A stretch of 25,592 nt of DNA from a virus: the IMG/VR virus record IMGVR_UViG_3300011113_000039, positions 1-25,592 of that record; one strand, written 5' to 3'. The position numbers and the translations under genes were made by a program. Shown here piece by piece: positions 16,838 through 24,450 of the stretch. How positions within the stretch are numbered: position 1 is the stretch's first letter; each line of letters opens with the position of its first letter. Below the pieces are notes generated by a model. That model was given only the letters and a program-made list of their open reading frames with translations, did not search any database and was not told where the DNA came from.

Positions 16838-17959
16838 ATGAAATTATTACATTTTTTAATTCCAGCATTAAGTAACTACTTCACTTTATGGGGTGGAGGT
16901 GGTTCAGGTGGTGGTTCTTCTACAACTAAAACTTCTAATGAACTAGACCCTACAGTAAGACCATTTGTTGAATACGGTCTCGGTGAAGCTAAAAATTTAT
17001 ATCAAACACAAACTCCTACATACTATCCTGGTCAAACATACATTAGTCCATCTACACAAACTACACAAGCATTAAATCTTGCTGAACAACGTGCTTTAAC
17101 AGGAAACCCATTAGTTTCATCTGCACAACAACAACAATTAGGTACAATTGGTGGACAATATCTATCTGCTGGTAACCCATACTTAACACAAGCATTAGCA
17201 GGTCCAACACAACAAGCTACACAAGCATATAATGACGCTATTAAAGCAGCACAAGGCACAGCTTCTATGGCAGGTCGTTATGGCTCAGGTGTATCTGCTG
17301 ACATTCAAAACAGAGCAGCAAATACACTAGCTAATACACTTGCTAACAAATATGGAGAACTTGCATATACTAACTATGCTACAGAACGTGGTTTACAAAA
17401 TGCTGCTGCATTATCTGCTCCTACTATGGCTGCTGCTGACTATGCAGACATTCAACAATTAGCAAACATTGGTAAAACACAAGAGAATTATGCTCAAACA
17501 GCATTACAAGCTGACATTGACAGATATAACTTTGAACAAAATAAACCATACCAAAAACTGCAGGCATACCTTGGTGCAGCTTATGGTGCGCCTATGGGTC
17601 AAGTATCTACATCACAGTCACAACAAAGCGGTGGAAAAATTGTATGTACTGCTATGAACAATGAATATGGCTTTGGTAGCTTCCGTAATGCTATTTGGTT
17701 AGCTCAGTCTAAAGACTTAGACCCAGCATACGAAAAAGGTTACCACAAACTATTCTTACCATTAGTAAACTATGCTTACAGAAGTGGTGAAAAGAACACT
17801 CTACAACGCATTTTAAAGGGTGTTTTAGAGCATATCGCAAGACATAGGACTGCTGATATATGGAAACAAAAACGTGGTAAAAACAGAGATAATTTAGGTA
17901 TGGTTTATCGTGCTGTCTTAGAACCAATCTGCTATGCAGTAGGAAAGGTAGGTAAGTAA
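16838..17959 (+). CDS. DNA ejection protein, first of four
   Basis: 373 residues. A hydrophobic N-terminus (HFLIPALSNYFTLW) leads into a Gly/Ser stretch (GGGGSGGGSS), then PTYYPGQTYISPSTQTTQAL. An Ala/Gln/Asn-rich helical body follows with SMAGRYGSGVSADIQNRAAN near 144-163. The last 100 residues form a separate charged domain that begins VCTAMNNEYGFGSFRNAIW (residues about 269-287) and ends with many Lys/Arg. The body resembles P22 gp7-type ejection proteins, which leave the capsid with DNA. The C-terminal CTAMN...YGFGSFR motif occurs in other phage ejection proteins, as I recall. The ATG has AAGGAAAGCAAC upstream. It ends at TAATG overlap with the next gene. Confidence 0.75.
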   Translation: MKLLHFLIPALSNYFTLWGGGGSGGGSSTTKTSNELDPTVRPFVEYGLGEAKNLYQTQTPTYYPGQTYISPSTQTTQALNLAEQRALTGNPLVSSAQQQQLGTIGGQYLSAGNPYLTQALAGPTQQATQAYNDAIKAAQGTASMAGRYGSGVSADIQNRAANTLANTLANKYGELAYTNYATERGLQNAAALSAPTMAAADYADIQQLANIGKTQENYAQTALQADIDRYNFEQNKPYQKLQAYLGAAYGAPMGQVSTSQSQQSGGKIVCTAMNNEYGFGSFRNAIWLAQSKDLDPAYEKGYHKLFLPLVNYAYRSGEKNTLQRILKGVLEHIARHRTADIWKQKRGKNRDNLGMVYRAVLEPICYAVGKVGK

Positions 17960-18720
17960 TGTTTAAATACTTTAATCCTTTATGGCTTATTCAAAACTTT
18001 TTACAACCATCTATAGAGCCAGTAGTAATGGGAGCTGGTATTGGAGCTTTAGGTTCTGCTGTTACAGGTAGAAACCCATTACAAGGTGCTTTATTAGGCG
18101 GTGCTACAGGTGGTATTTTAGGTGGCAAAGAAAGTCTTTTAGGTAAAACAGCATTTGGTCAAAAATTATTTGGTAGTGTAGCAGGTGGTTTTGACCCTAC
18201 TACAGCAGTTGGAGGAACATTACCAGCTTCTACAGTTGTTGACCAGTCTGGAAATATTATTGGTGCTAATTTATCAAGAGCAGGTGCAACACAAGGAGCG
18301 CAAGTTGCAGGTGCAGAAGGTTTAGGTAATTTAGTTACAAATAATGTTACAGATACGATTGCTCCTAAAGTATTTAATACTGCTAGAAATACTATACCTA
18401 ACCCATCTATTGTTCGTGATGCAGCAGGTAATATATCTGGTGTTAATATGTCTATTAGTCCACAACCACAAAGTCTTATTGGAAATATTGGTGATGCTGC
18501 TAAAGCAAATGTAATGCAAAACCCAATTTCATCTATCAATATGGCTACACAAGCATTTAGTCCATCAAGACCAAATATTGTGCAACCAACAGCTCCAACA
18601 CCTATTCAAAGAAAAGACCCTTCAATTATCAACCAAGAAAATGATAAGCAAAGGTTTGACTTAGCTAAGGCAGGTGTATCCCCACAAGTAATTGACTTAT
18701 TATATCCAAGAGGTTATTAA
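17959..18720 (+). CDS. Glycine-zipper ejection-type protein
   Basis: 253 residues. A glycine-zipper membrane-type segment lies near residues 24-56 (GAGIGALGSAVTG, then GALLGGATGGILGG), as in proteins that line a channel through a membrane. The rest is Ala/Asn/Thr-rich with low charge. The C-terminus has IINQENDKQRFDLAKAGVSP and ends PRGY. In the row of ejection genes it would be injected with DNA and help bridge the envelope; this is inferred from composition and neighbours. It starts at TAATG overlap with the previous ejection gene. Confidence 0.68.
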   Translation: MFKYFNPLWLIQNFLQPSIEPVVMGAGIGALGSAVTGRNPLQGALLGGATGGILGGKESLLGKTAFGQKLFGSVAGGFDPTTAVGGTLPASTVVDQSGNIIGANLSRAGATQGAQVAGAEGLGNLVTNNVTDTIAPKVFNTARNTIPNPSIVRDAAGNISGVNMSISPQPQSLIGNIGDAAKANVMQNPISSINMATQAFSPSRPNIVQPTAPTPIQRKDPSIINQENDKQRFDLAKAGVSPQVIDLLYPRGY

Positions 18721-18721
18721 C

Positions 18722-19744
18722 ATGGCATTTTTTGACCCTAATACAAACCCTTTTGAGGGAATGAATATATTTGGTGCTAAACCTAGTGAAGCATTAACAG
18801 GCGTTTTAAAAGACGACCCTAATGCTTTAGAAAAACTTAAAAACCAATCATTATTACAAGGTATATTAGGTGCAGGAGCTACATATTTAGCACAACCTAA
18901 AAACCAAAATGTAGGTTTAACTTCTATTTTAGGTAAATCATTTTTAGGTGGTATGCAGTCTTCGCAAGGTGCTTATGACGCAGCACTTAAAGGAAAATTA
19001 GATACATTAAATTTACAAAAAACACAAAAAGAACTTGAAATGGCAGGAGTGCCTGAATTTCAAAAATTATTAATGTATAAAAATTCTCTTGACCCAAAAA
19101 GTCCTACATATCAAGCAGACCTTAAAGCTATCAATGACAAAATTGTTAAAGAGTCAAGTTGGCAACCGCCAACAACACAAGTTATTATGGGTCAAGAAAA
19201 AGCAGAAAACAAAGCAGTTGGTGAATTTTTTGGTAAACAATTTGCTGATATTCAAAGTGCTGGTGCTTCAGCTACTAATAAAATTAACAAAGTAGAAAGA
19301 CTTAATGCGTTGCTAGAAGGAGTGCAAACAGGTAAATTAACTCCATTTGGTGTTGATGTAGCTTCTACCGCATCTTCATTAGGCTTTAAAATTGACCCTA
19401 AACTTGGAAATAAACAAGCTGCTGACGCATTATCTAAAGAAATGGCTCTTGAATTACGAAACCCATCTGGAGGTGCTGGTATGCCAGGTGCTTTATCTAA
19501 TTCTGATAGAGAATTCTTGATGAGTATAACTCCAGGTTTAACTGCAGACCCAGAAGCAAGAAAATTAATTTCTGAGTCTATGGTAAAACTTGCTAAACGT
19601 GACCAGGAAGTTGCAAAACTTGCACGTGATTATCGTAAAAGAAAAGGTAATCTTGATGAAGGTTTCTATGATGAATTAGCTAAATTCTCTGATGCTAACC
19701 CATTATTTACCAAAACAAATAAAACTATTGAGGTAAAATACTAA
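18722..19744 (+). CDS. Ejection-type internal virion protein
   Basis: 340 residues starting MAFFDPNTNPFEGMNIFG at ATG 18722, with AAGAGG at 18708-18713. An upstream in-frame alternative start at 18692 lies inside the previous gene and is rejected. A Gly/Ala-rich region (LQGILGAGATYLAQP, SILGKSFLGGMQSSQGA) is followed by long amphipathic helices (KLDTLNLQKTQKELEM; AEARKLISESMVKLAKRDQE-like) and a C-terminus with a basic stretch (ARDYRKRKGN). It has no lytic motif. Composition and place between other ejection genes make an internal virion role likely; precise function is unknown. Its stop overlaps the next ATG by one base. Confidence 0.68.
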   Translation: MAFFDPNTNPFEGMNIFGAKPSEALTGVLKDDPNALEKLKNQSLLQGILGAGATYLAQPKNQNVGLTSILGKSFLGGMQSSQGAYDAALKGKLDTLNLQKTQKELEMAGVPEFQKLLMYKNSLDPKSPTYQADLKAINDKIVKESSWQPPTTQVIMGQEKAENKAVGEFFGKQFADIQSAGASATNKINKVERLNALLEGVQTGKLTPFGVDVASTASSLGFKIDPKLGNKQAADALSKEMALELRNPSGGAGMPGALSNSDREFLMSITPGLTADPEARKLISESMVKLAKRDQEVAKLARDYRKRKGNLDEGFYDELAKFSDANPLFTKTNKTIEVKY

Positions 19745-21375
19745 TGCCATACGATATTAAAACAAAAGATGGTATTGTTTTAAAAGACATACCTGACGAC
19801 ATTAAACCTGATGACCCTATTCTTAAACAAAAAGTTCAAGAAGCTAGAGTTCAAAATAAATTACCCACAATAGAAGTTAAACCAGAACAAACATATAGCA
19901 AGGGTGTTGAGTCTGCACGTTCTGCTGCAGGTGGTTTATTGCTTGAATATGCAGATGAATTAGAAGCTGCTTTAAGAACAGGTAAAATTTCAGGTCCTGA
20001 ATATACTCAATTACGTGATGAACTTCGTGCTAAACAAACACAATTTGCACAAGAAAACCCTAAGTTAGCTTTAGGAACAAAAATAGCAGGTAGTTTAGTT
20101 ATGCCTGGTGGAGTTGCAGTTAAAGGAGGTAAAGAAGGTCTTACTTTCTTAAAAAACTTAGGTTTAGGAACTACTATGGGTGCTGTTGAAGGTACAGGAG
20201 CAGCAACAGATAATCAAGATATATTTCAAAAAGGTATTGAAGGTGCTGCTTTTGGTGGTGGCACTACAGCAGGTTTAAACCTTATTGGTAGAGCTATTGC
20301 GCCTACATTAAGAGAAGGTGCTAGAGAGTTACAACAAAAAGGTATTAGACTTACTCCAGGTCAAGCATTTGGTGGAACTGCAGAAACACTAGAACAGTCA
20401 GCAGAAAGTATTCCTGTTATAGGTAATTTAGTCAAAGGTGCTAGACGTGCATCTATGGAAGATTTTAATGTTGCTGCCATGAATGATACATTAAGTTCTA
20501 TTGGTGAAAAAGTAACAAAAGGCTCAACAGGAAGAAAAGCATTAATTGAAACAAGAGATAAAGTATCTTCTGCTTATGAAGAATTATTACCAAAATTAAA
20601 ACTTACACAAGACTCTACTTTATCTAATAATTTAGATAGTGTTGTTAAAAAATATTCTAAAGGTAAATTATCTCAACCACAAATTGAGCAATTAAATGAA
20701 TATATTAGTGGCTTAAAAGGTGATATTGGAAATAAAGTTGTTCAAGGTGAAAAAGTTAAACTTATTCACGAAGATATTAAAAATTTAGTAGAGTCTTATC
20801 GTGGTGCAAAAGGTACAGAAAAACTTTATGGTGACGCTTTAGAAGATGTACAAAAAGCATTTAAACGTAGTCTAGAAATTCAAAACCCTAAATATATTAA
20901 AGACTTACGCAATGTAGATGAGTCTTATGCTAAATATATTAGAGTAGAAAATGCTGTAACTAGAGCTAGTAAACAAGGTTCAGAGCCTGTATTTAGTCCA
21001 GAACAATTAGCTGCATCTATTCAAAGTTTAGAAAAAACATTGCGTAAAGGTGCTATTGGTCGTGGAACTGCATTAATGCAAGACTTATCTAATAAAGGTA
21101 TTGATGTATTAGGAACAAGAGTTCCAGACTCAGGAACAGCAGGAAGATTAGGAACTGCAGCTTTATTAACTGGTGGAGCAGCAGCAGTAAGTCCAAAATT
21201 AATTCCATTAGGTTTATTGTCAGGTCTTTATACAGACGTTGGTCAAAAATACATTATGCCTACTTTATTAAGTCCAAGAAGACCTGGTGTTGAATTAATT
21301 GGAAGAAAAACTGCTCAAATATCACCTTATGTAGGAACTGGTTTAATGGGTTATAGTAATGAGGAAGAACAATAA
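19744..21375 (+). CDS. Large ejection/DNA-transfer protein
   Basis: 543 residues. The N-terminal 50 residues are a small polar domain (MPYDIKTKDGIVLKDIPDDI). Then come an amphipathic helix (SAAGGLLLEYADELEAALR) and a glycine-rich membrane-type region near 105-195 (GSLVMPGGVAVKGG, GLGTTMGAVEGTGAA, GAAFGGGTTAGLNLIG). A motif REGARELQQKGIRLTPGQA (191-209) follows, seen in large phage ejection proteins as I recall, then a long charged helical domain to about 440. A hydrophobic Gly/Ala stretch (LGTAALLTGGAAAVS) sits near the end. No lysozyme or transglycosylase residues are evident. It is the longest of the four ejection-type proteins. It begins in TAATG overlap. Confidence 0.72.
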   Translation: MPYDIKTKDGIVLKDIPDDIKPDDPILKQKVQEARVQNKLPTIEVKPEQTYSKGVESARSAAGGLLLEYADELEAALRTGKISGPEYTQLRDELRAKQTQFAQENPKLALGTKIAGSLVMPGGVAVKGGKEGLTFLKNLGLGTTMGAVEGTGAATDNQDIFQKGIEGAAFGGGTTAGLNLIGRAIAPTLREGARELQQKGIRLTPGQAFGGTAETLEQSAESIPVIGNLVKGARRASMEDFNVAAMNDTLSSIGEKVTKGSTGRKALIETRDKVSSAYEELLPKLKLTQDSTLSNNLDSVVKKYSKGKLSQPQIEQLNEYISGLKGDIGNKVVQGEKVKLIHEDIKNLVESYRGAKGTEKLYGDALEDVQKAFKRSLEIQNPKYIKDLRNVDESYAKYIRVENAVTRASKQGSEPVFSPEQLAASIQSLEKTLRKGAIGRGTALMQDLSNKGIDVLGTRVPDSGTAGRLGTAALLTGGAAAVSPKLIPLGLLSGLYTDVGQKYIMPTLLSPRRPGVELIGRKTAQISPYVGTGLMGYSNEEEQ

Positions 21376-21533
21376 TGGTAAAGAACGACACAGACTCACG
21401 TTTAAATACGCATGAAGAAGTTTGTGCTATTCGCTATGAGCAAATAAATGCAAGACTCAAGCGTTTAGAGCAAATACTTTTAGGTACAGCAGGTTTTGTT
21501 ATTGTATTTTTATTAACACACTTTGCAAAATGA
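21375..21533 (+). CDS. XhlA-like membrane peptide (lysis-related)
   Basis: A 52-residue gene read by hand. It starts in the TAATG overlap with the ejection gene and stops in an ATGA overlap with the metallopeptidase. The polar N-terminal 33 residues form an amphipathic helix (YEQINARLKRLEQI) and the C-terminal 17 residues are one membrane helix (LLGTAGFVIVFLLTHFA). This is the two-part plan of XhlA/hemolysin-type accessory lysis proteins. It could anchor on the inner face of the membrane and assist the holin at 22401-22766. Overlapping junctions on both sides make it a real gene despite its size. Confidence 0.65.
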   Translation: MVKNDTDSRLNTHEEVCAIRYEQINARLKRLEQILLGTAGFVIVFLLTHFAK

Positions 21534-21889
21534 CATTTATCACAGAGAACAACATAGCTAATTTATATTCAGCTTTAATAGAGTTCCCTGTGTTTGACGA
21601 GTATAAACTCCCACCAGCATCTAAAGTAGACTTCGTAGTAGTGCATGATGATACTATCTGTGGACAATATGAACCGCCTGAAGCAGGTGAACCACATGTC
21701 ATCACAATATCTACTGCAAAGTGTGGACATTTAGATACAGTTATCAAGACTATCTGTCACGAAATTATCCACATGATATGCTATCTTGAAGCACCTAAAA
21801 CAGAGAAATACACAAGTCACAAAGGTTTATTCTTAAAACTACAAAAGAGAGTAGCTAACACACTTGGCTATGACCCTAAGGAATTATAA
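21530..21889 (+). CDS. SprT-like zinc metallopeptidase
   Basis: 119 residues. HEIIH (77-81) is the HExxH zinc and catalytic motif, followed by a third ligand candidate at H97 in SHKGLF, as in SprT-like domains. The N-terminal strand pair (VDFVVVHDDTICGQYEP, VITIST) and the final helix (LKLQKRVANTLGYDPKEL) complete a minimal peptidase fold. It has no signal peptide. Between a membrane peptide and a holin it could be a cell-wall or virion-processing peptidase, or a protein-trimming enzyme; the family includes DNA-protein crosslink proteases. It overlaps neighbours at both ends (ATGA, TAATG). Confidence 0.78.
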   Translation: MTFITENNIANLYSALIEFPVFDEYKLPPASKVDFVVVHDDTICGQYEPPEAGEPHVITISTAKCGHLDTVIKTICHEIIHMICYLEAPKTEKYTSHKGLFLKLQKRVANTLGYDPKEL

Positions 21890-22401
21890 TGGATATTGCA
21901 GAATTTTTAAGGCAATTAACAGAACAACAAAATACTCAGCAAAATGTTACTAGCGTAGGTAATGATAACTTAAATATTAATGCTTATACTAGACCTACAT
22001 TAGGCGGTAATGTTAATGCTTATCAAGAAACTCCTGTAGGTTTATTAAGTGGTACTGTTGGCAAAGAAGGTACAAATCCAATATATAAAGACATTGCTTT
22101 AACAAACCAAAATTTTAGAGGTGGTATATTAAGTCAACCAGGTGATGTTGCTCCTTATGGCGAATATCGTGATGCTAACATTATGGCTAAAGTTATAGGT
22201 GGTAATTATCCTAATGCTTCTGCACAATACACTACACCATTAGCAGGTGGTAAATTTACAGGTGGTGCTAATTATAGTAAAGATGGTTTAGGTGTTAATG
22301 CTGAATATGCAAAACAAATAAATGACTGGTTATTAAAAGCAACAGCAAATGCAAACCCTTATGAAAAACAACTTTTATTTGGATTAGGAAGAGAGTTTTA
22401 A
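21889..22401 (+). CDS. 170-residue protein with beta-barrel-like C-terminus, unknown function
   Basis: It starts MDIAEFLRQLTEQQNTQQN, a Gln/Asn-rich helix, then a polar Asn/Gly/Thr region, then from about residue 100 a series of alternating polar/apolar strands (NASAQYTTPL, GKFTGGANYS, LGVNAEYAKQ, WLLKATANANPY, KQLLFGLGREF). The last strand ends in Phe, as outer-membrane beta strands usually do. That pattern raises the possibility of a short membrane beta-hairpin sheet or a beta-rich virion part. It has no signal peptide, which argues against a classical exported porin. No family is recognised. Confidence 0.62.
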   Translation: MDIAEFLRQLTEQQNTQQNVTSVGNDNLNINAYTRPTLGGNVNAYQETPVGLLSGTVGKEGTNPIYKDIALTNQNFRGGILSQPGDVAPYGEYRDANIMAKVIGGNYPNASAQYTTPLAGGKFTGGANYSKDGLGVNAEYAKQINDWLLKATANANPYEKQLLFGLGREF

Positions 22402-22766
22402 TGGACCCAATTACTATACTAGCAGCATTAGGACCATTAGCAGTAGACTTAGGTAAATCACTTATTAATCGCTTTGTAGCGCCTGACCAATTTAAACCTG
22501 CTACTATAGAACAATATGCTCAGATGAAAAACATTGACTTAGAGTTCTTTAAAGTAATGAATGAAGCAGGTAGTGGTAACCCATCATATCCATGGGTAGA
22601 AGCTATTGTAAGACTTATGCGACCAACTATAGGTTTATTAGTATTAGCAACATGGGCTACAATGCACTTAAAAGGTATAGCAACACAAGAAGTAGATAAC
22701 TTTGCTAGTGCTGTAGGTTTCTATCTCTTTGGGGAACGTAGTTTATTCTACATTAAAAAGAAATGA
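22401..22766 (+). CDS. Holin, GTA-type three-helix family
   Basis: 121 residues. One clear membrane segment (MRPTIGLLVLATWATMHL, about 73-90) is flanked by a weakly hydrophobic N-terminal helix (PITILAALGPLAVDLG) and a C-terminal one (NFASAVGFYLFGERSLFY). The YPWVEAIVRLMRP to FYLFGERS pattern matches the GTA-type holin family (holin of 3TMs), which forms pores in the inner membrane to release lytic enzyme. It lies in the lysis module with two small membrane peptides. It starts in TAATG overlap and ends in ATGA overlap. Confidence 0.78.
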   Translation: MDPITILAALGPLAVDLGKSLINRFVAPDQFKPATIEQYAQMKNIDLEFFKVMNEAGSGNPSYPWVEAIVRLMRPTIGLLVLATWATMHLKGIATQEVDNFASAVGFYLFGERSLFYIKKK

Positions 22767-22921
22767 TAGTCTTAAACATACTTAACTTTATCGGTTTAGC
22801 AATACTTAAATTATTAGTAGTATCCTTGTTATTCGTAGCTATGGGTTTCTCTATTTTATTTATGTATGCTATGCAATATCTCACACAAGCACTTACTTAT
22901 ATAGACAAAAATGTTAATTGA
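22763..22921 (+). CDS. Small membrane peptide (lysis module)
   Basis: A 52-residue gene read by hand, ATG in a 4-base overlap with the holin stop and TGA overlapping the next start by 11 bases. It is almost entirely hydrophobic from residue 3 to about 38 (VLNILNFIGLAILKLLVVSL, then FVAMGFSILFMYAM), giving one long or two short membrane helices, and ends in a polar tail (YIDKNVN). It could be an antiholin or accessory pore peptide. No conserved motif is recognised; its role is inferred from location and topology. Confidence 0.6.
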   Translation: MIVLNILNFIGLAILKLLVVSLLFVAMGFSILFMYAMQYLTQALTYIDKNVN

Positions 22922-23300
22922 AGTAAAAAGGTTTGAGTTTAAAGACACGCATACTATAGGTAAAATGTATATAGATGGTATATACGAATGTTACACGCTA
23001 GAGGACGTGGTCAGAAATGGCACTAAAGTTATAGGTAAGACTGCTATCCCTACTGGTGAATATAAACTCATTATAGACGCTTCTACACGCTTTAAACAAG
23101 ATATGCCACATATACTAGACGTTCCAAACTTTACCGGTGTTCGTATTCATTCAGGTAATACATCTGCTGATACAGATGGATGTATATTACTTGGAACAAC
23201 ATGGTCAGGACAAGACTTTATTGGTAATTCTAAAGTAGCTTATAAGAAGTTTTTTGAGAAGTTACAGAAAGCTAAAACAGCCACAATTAAGATATGCTAG
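22911..23300 (+). CDS. DUF5675 family protein, YkuD-like motif
   Basis: 129 residues. GVRIHSGNTSADTDGCILLG (76-95) carries the His (H80) and Cys (C91) pair in the IHxGN ... TxGCI arrangement of DUF5675, which resembles the catalytic centre of L,D-transpeptidase/YkuD domains. Preceding strands include YTLEDVVRNG and KTAIPTGEYKLIID. It may cut or remake peptidoglycan cross-links and serve as the lysis enzyme, but the activity of this family is not established. It has no signal peptide. It is the last gene of the lysis module and starts 11 bases inside the preceding gene. Confidence 0.78.
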   Translation: MLIEVKRFEFKDTHTIGKMYIDGIYECYTLEDVVRNGTKVIGKTAIPTGEYKLIIDASTRFKQDMPHILDVPNFTGVRIHSGNTSADTDGCILLGTTWSGQDFIGNSKVAYKKFFEKLQKAKTATIKIC

Positions 23301-23409
23301 ATTATTTAATCTGCGACATATTATGTGCTATTTATCATTTTAAATACGTGTTTCTCATGCTAATTTTATATCTAGTATATAATAAAGTATCTCAACACTA
23401 GAGAAACTT
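23301..23409 (+). promoter_or_regulatory. Intergenic region with a candidate promoter
   Basis: The largest non-coding gap in the window, AT-rich. TATAAT at 23378-23383 is a good -10 with no convincing -35. It sits in the loop of an inverted repeat TCTAGT (23371-23376) / ACTAGA (23397-23402). A weak AT-rich hairpin AGATTA/TAATCT (23299-23312) straddles the preceding stop. A start of transcription near 23390 would serve the phosphoesterase. No tRNA or strong terminator is seen. Confidence 0.4.
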
Positions 23410-24114
23410 ATGAAATATAAATCAGTTTTAGTTATATCTGACTTACACATTCCATATCATCATCCTGACGCATTTTCGTTTCTAAAAGCACTTAAAAACA
23501 AATACAAGTTTGACCATGTAGTCAACATAGGTGATGAGTTAGACCAACATGCTATTTCTATGCACGAACATAACCCAGACCTATACTCTCCTGGGCATGA
23601 ATTAGAACAAGCTAAAAAGCACGTAAAAGAACTAGAAAAGATATTCCCAAAGATGACTCTAGTTCACTCTAATCACAGTTCTTTAGTATATCGTAGAGCA
23701 TTAAAATATGGCTTGCCAAAGGCTTATTTAAAGCATTACAACGAGTTTTTAGGCGTTGGTAAGGGTTGGGTATGGGTAGATGATTACACCATTACATTAA
23801 GTGATGGCAGTCGTTGTTTTTTTACTCATGGCTTATCTGCTGACGTTCTTAAAGTAGCACAACAATATGGTATGAATACTGTGCAAGGTCACTATCATAC
23901 TAAGTTTAGTATTGGTTATTACAGTAACCCTGATGCTCTTATTTGGGGTATGCAAGTCGGATGTTTAATCCACCAAAAGTCTATGGCATTTGATTATGCT
24001 AAAAACTTCAAGAGTCGTTTTATTGTAGGATGCGGTATTATTATTAATGGACAACCAAAACTAATGCCTATGGTATTAAAACAGAATGGGCGTTGGAATG
24101 GCACTATTTGTTAG
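23410..24114 (+). CDS. Calcineurin-like metallophosphoesterase
   Basis: 234 residues. The metal-binding motifs occur in order: D-x-H at 11-13 (ISDLHIPYHH), GD at 41-42 (NIGDELDQ), SNHS at 87-90, TH at 139-140, and GHYH at 160-163. In the third motif the usual GNH(D/E) is SNHS, so the acidic residue is replaced. It hydrolyses a phosphate mono- or diester; the substrate is not predictable. It has no signal peptide and is probably cytoplasmic. It is set apart from the lysis genes by a promoter-like gap and followed by a small acidic gene, so it probably belongs to a short separate unit. Confidence 0.85.
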   Translation: MKYKSVLVISDLHIPYHHPDAFSFLKALKNKYKFDHVVNIGDELDQHAISMHEHNPDLYSPGHELEQAKKHVKELEKIFPKMTLVHSNHSSLVYRRALKYGLPKAYLKHYNEFLGVGKGWVWVDDYTITLSDGSRCFFTHGLSADVLKVAQQYGMNTVQGHYHTKFSIGYYSNPDALIWGMQVGCLIHQKSMAFDYAKNFKSRFIVGCGIIINGQPKLMPMVLKQNGRWNGTIC

Positions 24115-24121
24115 GACAATT

Positions 24122-24298
24122 ATGCAAAGGTCAGAAGTAGAAATTATCTGCAATCACATGATTGGTAGAGTCATTGTATCATGTGAAGCATTACATGGTG
24201 ATAGCACTATAGTAATAGGATTAGATGACGATAGCCTAATTGAAATTAGTGGTGAAGAGTTATCTATCTATGGTGAATTAACACCTAGAGACGATTAG
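24122..24298 (+). CDS. Small acidic protein, unknown function
   Basis: 58 residues from ATG 24122, with AGGA (24113-24116) five bases upstream overlapping the phosphoesterase stop. An in-frame start at 24086 would lie inside the previous gene and is rejected. The sequence is beta-like (GRVIVSCEALHGDSTIVIGL, LIEISGEELSIYGEL) with Asp/Glu at the end. It may be a small SH3-like domain. It overlaps the convergent minus-strand gene by 4 bases at the stops. No family is recognised. Confidence 0.6.
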   Translation: MQRSEVEIICNHMIGRVIVSCEALHGDSTIVIGLDDDSLIEISGEELSIYGELTPRDD

Positions 24299-24450
24299 AC
24301 ACAAATAACAATACCATTACTTCCTATTTGACAAACTGTTACAGAACCATCTGGTGCTAATATAGTCGTAGTTTGACCTATAGCTTTTTCAGTTCCCCAA
24401 ATAGCTAATGCTGCCATTACAATAACAAATATTAAATATACTTTATTCAT
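24295..24450 (-). CDS. Small membrane-anchored or secreted peptide
   Basis: 51 residues from ATG 24450, chosen because AAGGAG ends five bases upstream (24461-24456). An ATG three bases earlier would leave only two. The N-terminal helix (VYLIFVIVMAALAIW) is a signal/anchor segment. The remainder is polar beta (QTTTILAPDGSVTVC, then GIVICV) with two cysteines (C40 and C50). I recall similar tiny peptides ending in this TTT-x-PDG style in other phages. A periplasmic or membrane role, perhaps disulfide-linked, is inferred. The stop converges on the plus-strand gene. Confidence 0.58.
   Translation of the reverse strand: MNKVYLIFVIVMAALAIWGTEKAIGQTTTILAPDGSVTVCQIGSNGIVICV

Noticed and set aside
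17469-17657. Alternative plus-frame gene of 62 codons within the first ejection gene
   Set aside because: Wholly nested in a good gene, Lys/His-rich nonsense-like sequence and no ribosome binding site.
18159-18539. Minus-strand open frame of 126 codons in the glycine-zipper gene
   Set aside because: Low-complexity composition derived from Ala/Gly/Thr codons on the opposite strand, with no junction logic.
21530-21889. SprT-like peptidase as a classical M15/M23 endolysin
   Set aside because: The HExxH motif with a downstream His does not match the HxH or Hx3-6D patterns of those families.
24236-24249. CTAATT/AATTAG inverted repeat as a terminator at the convergent junction
   Set aside because: The loop would be only two bases and no T-run follows, so a stable hairpin is unlikely.
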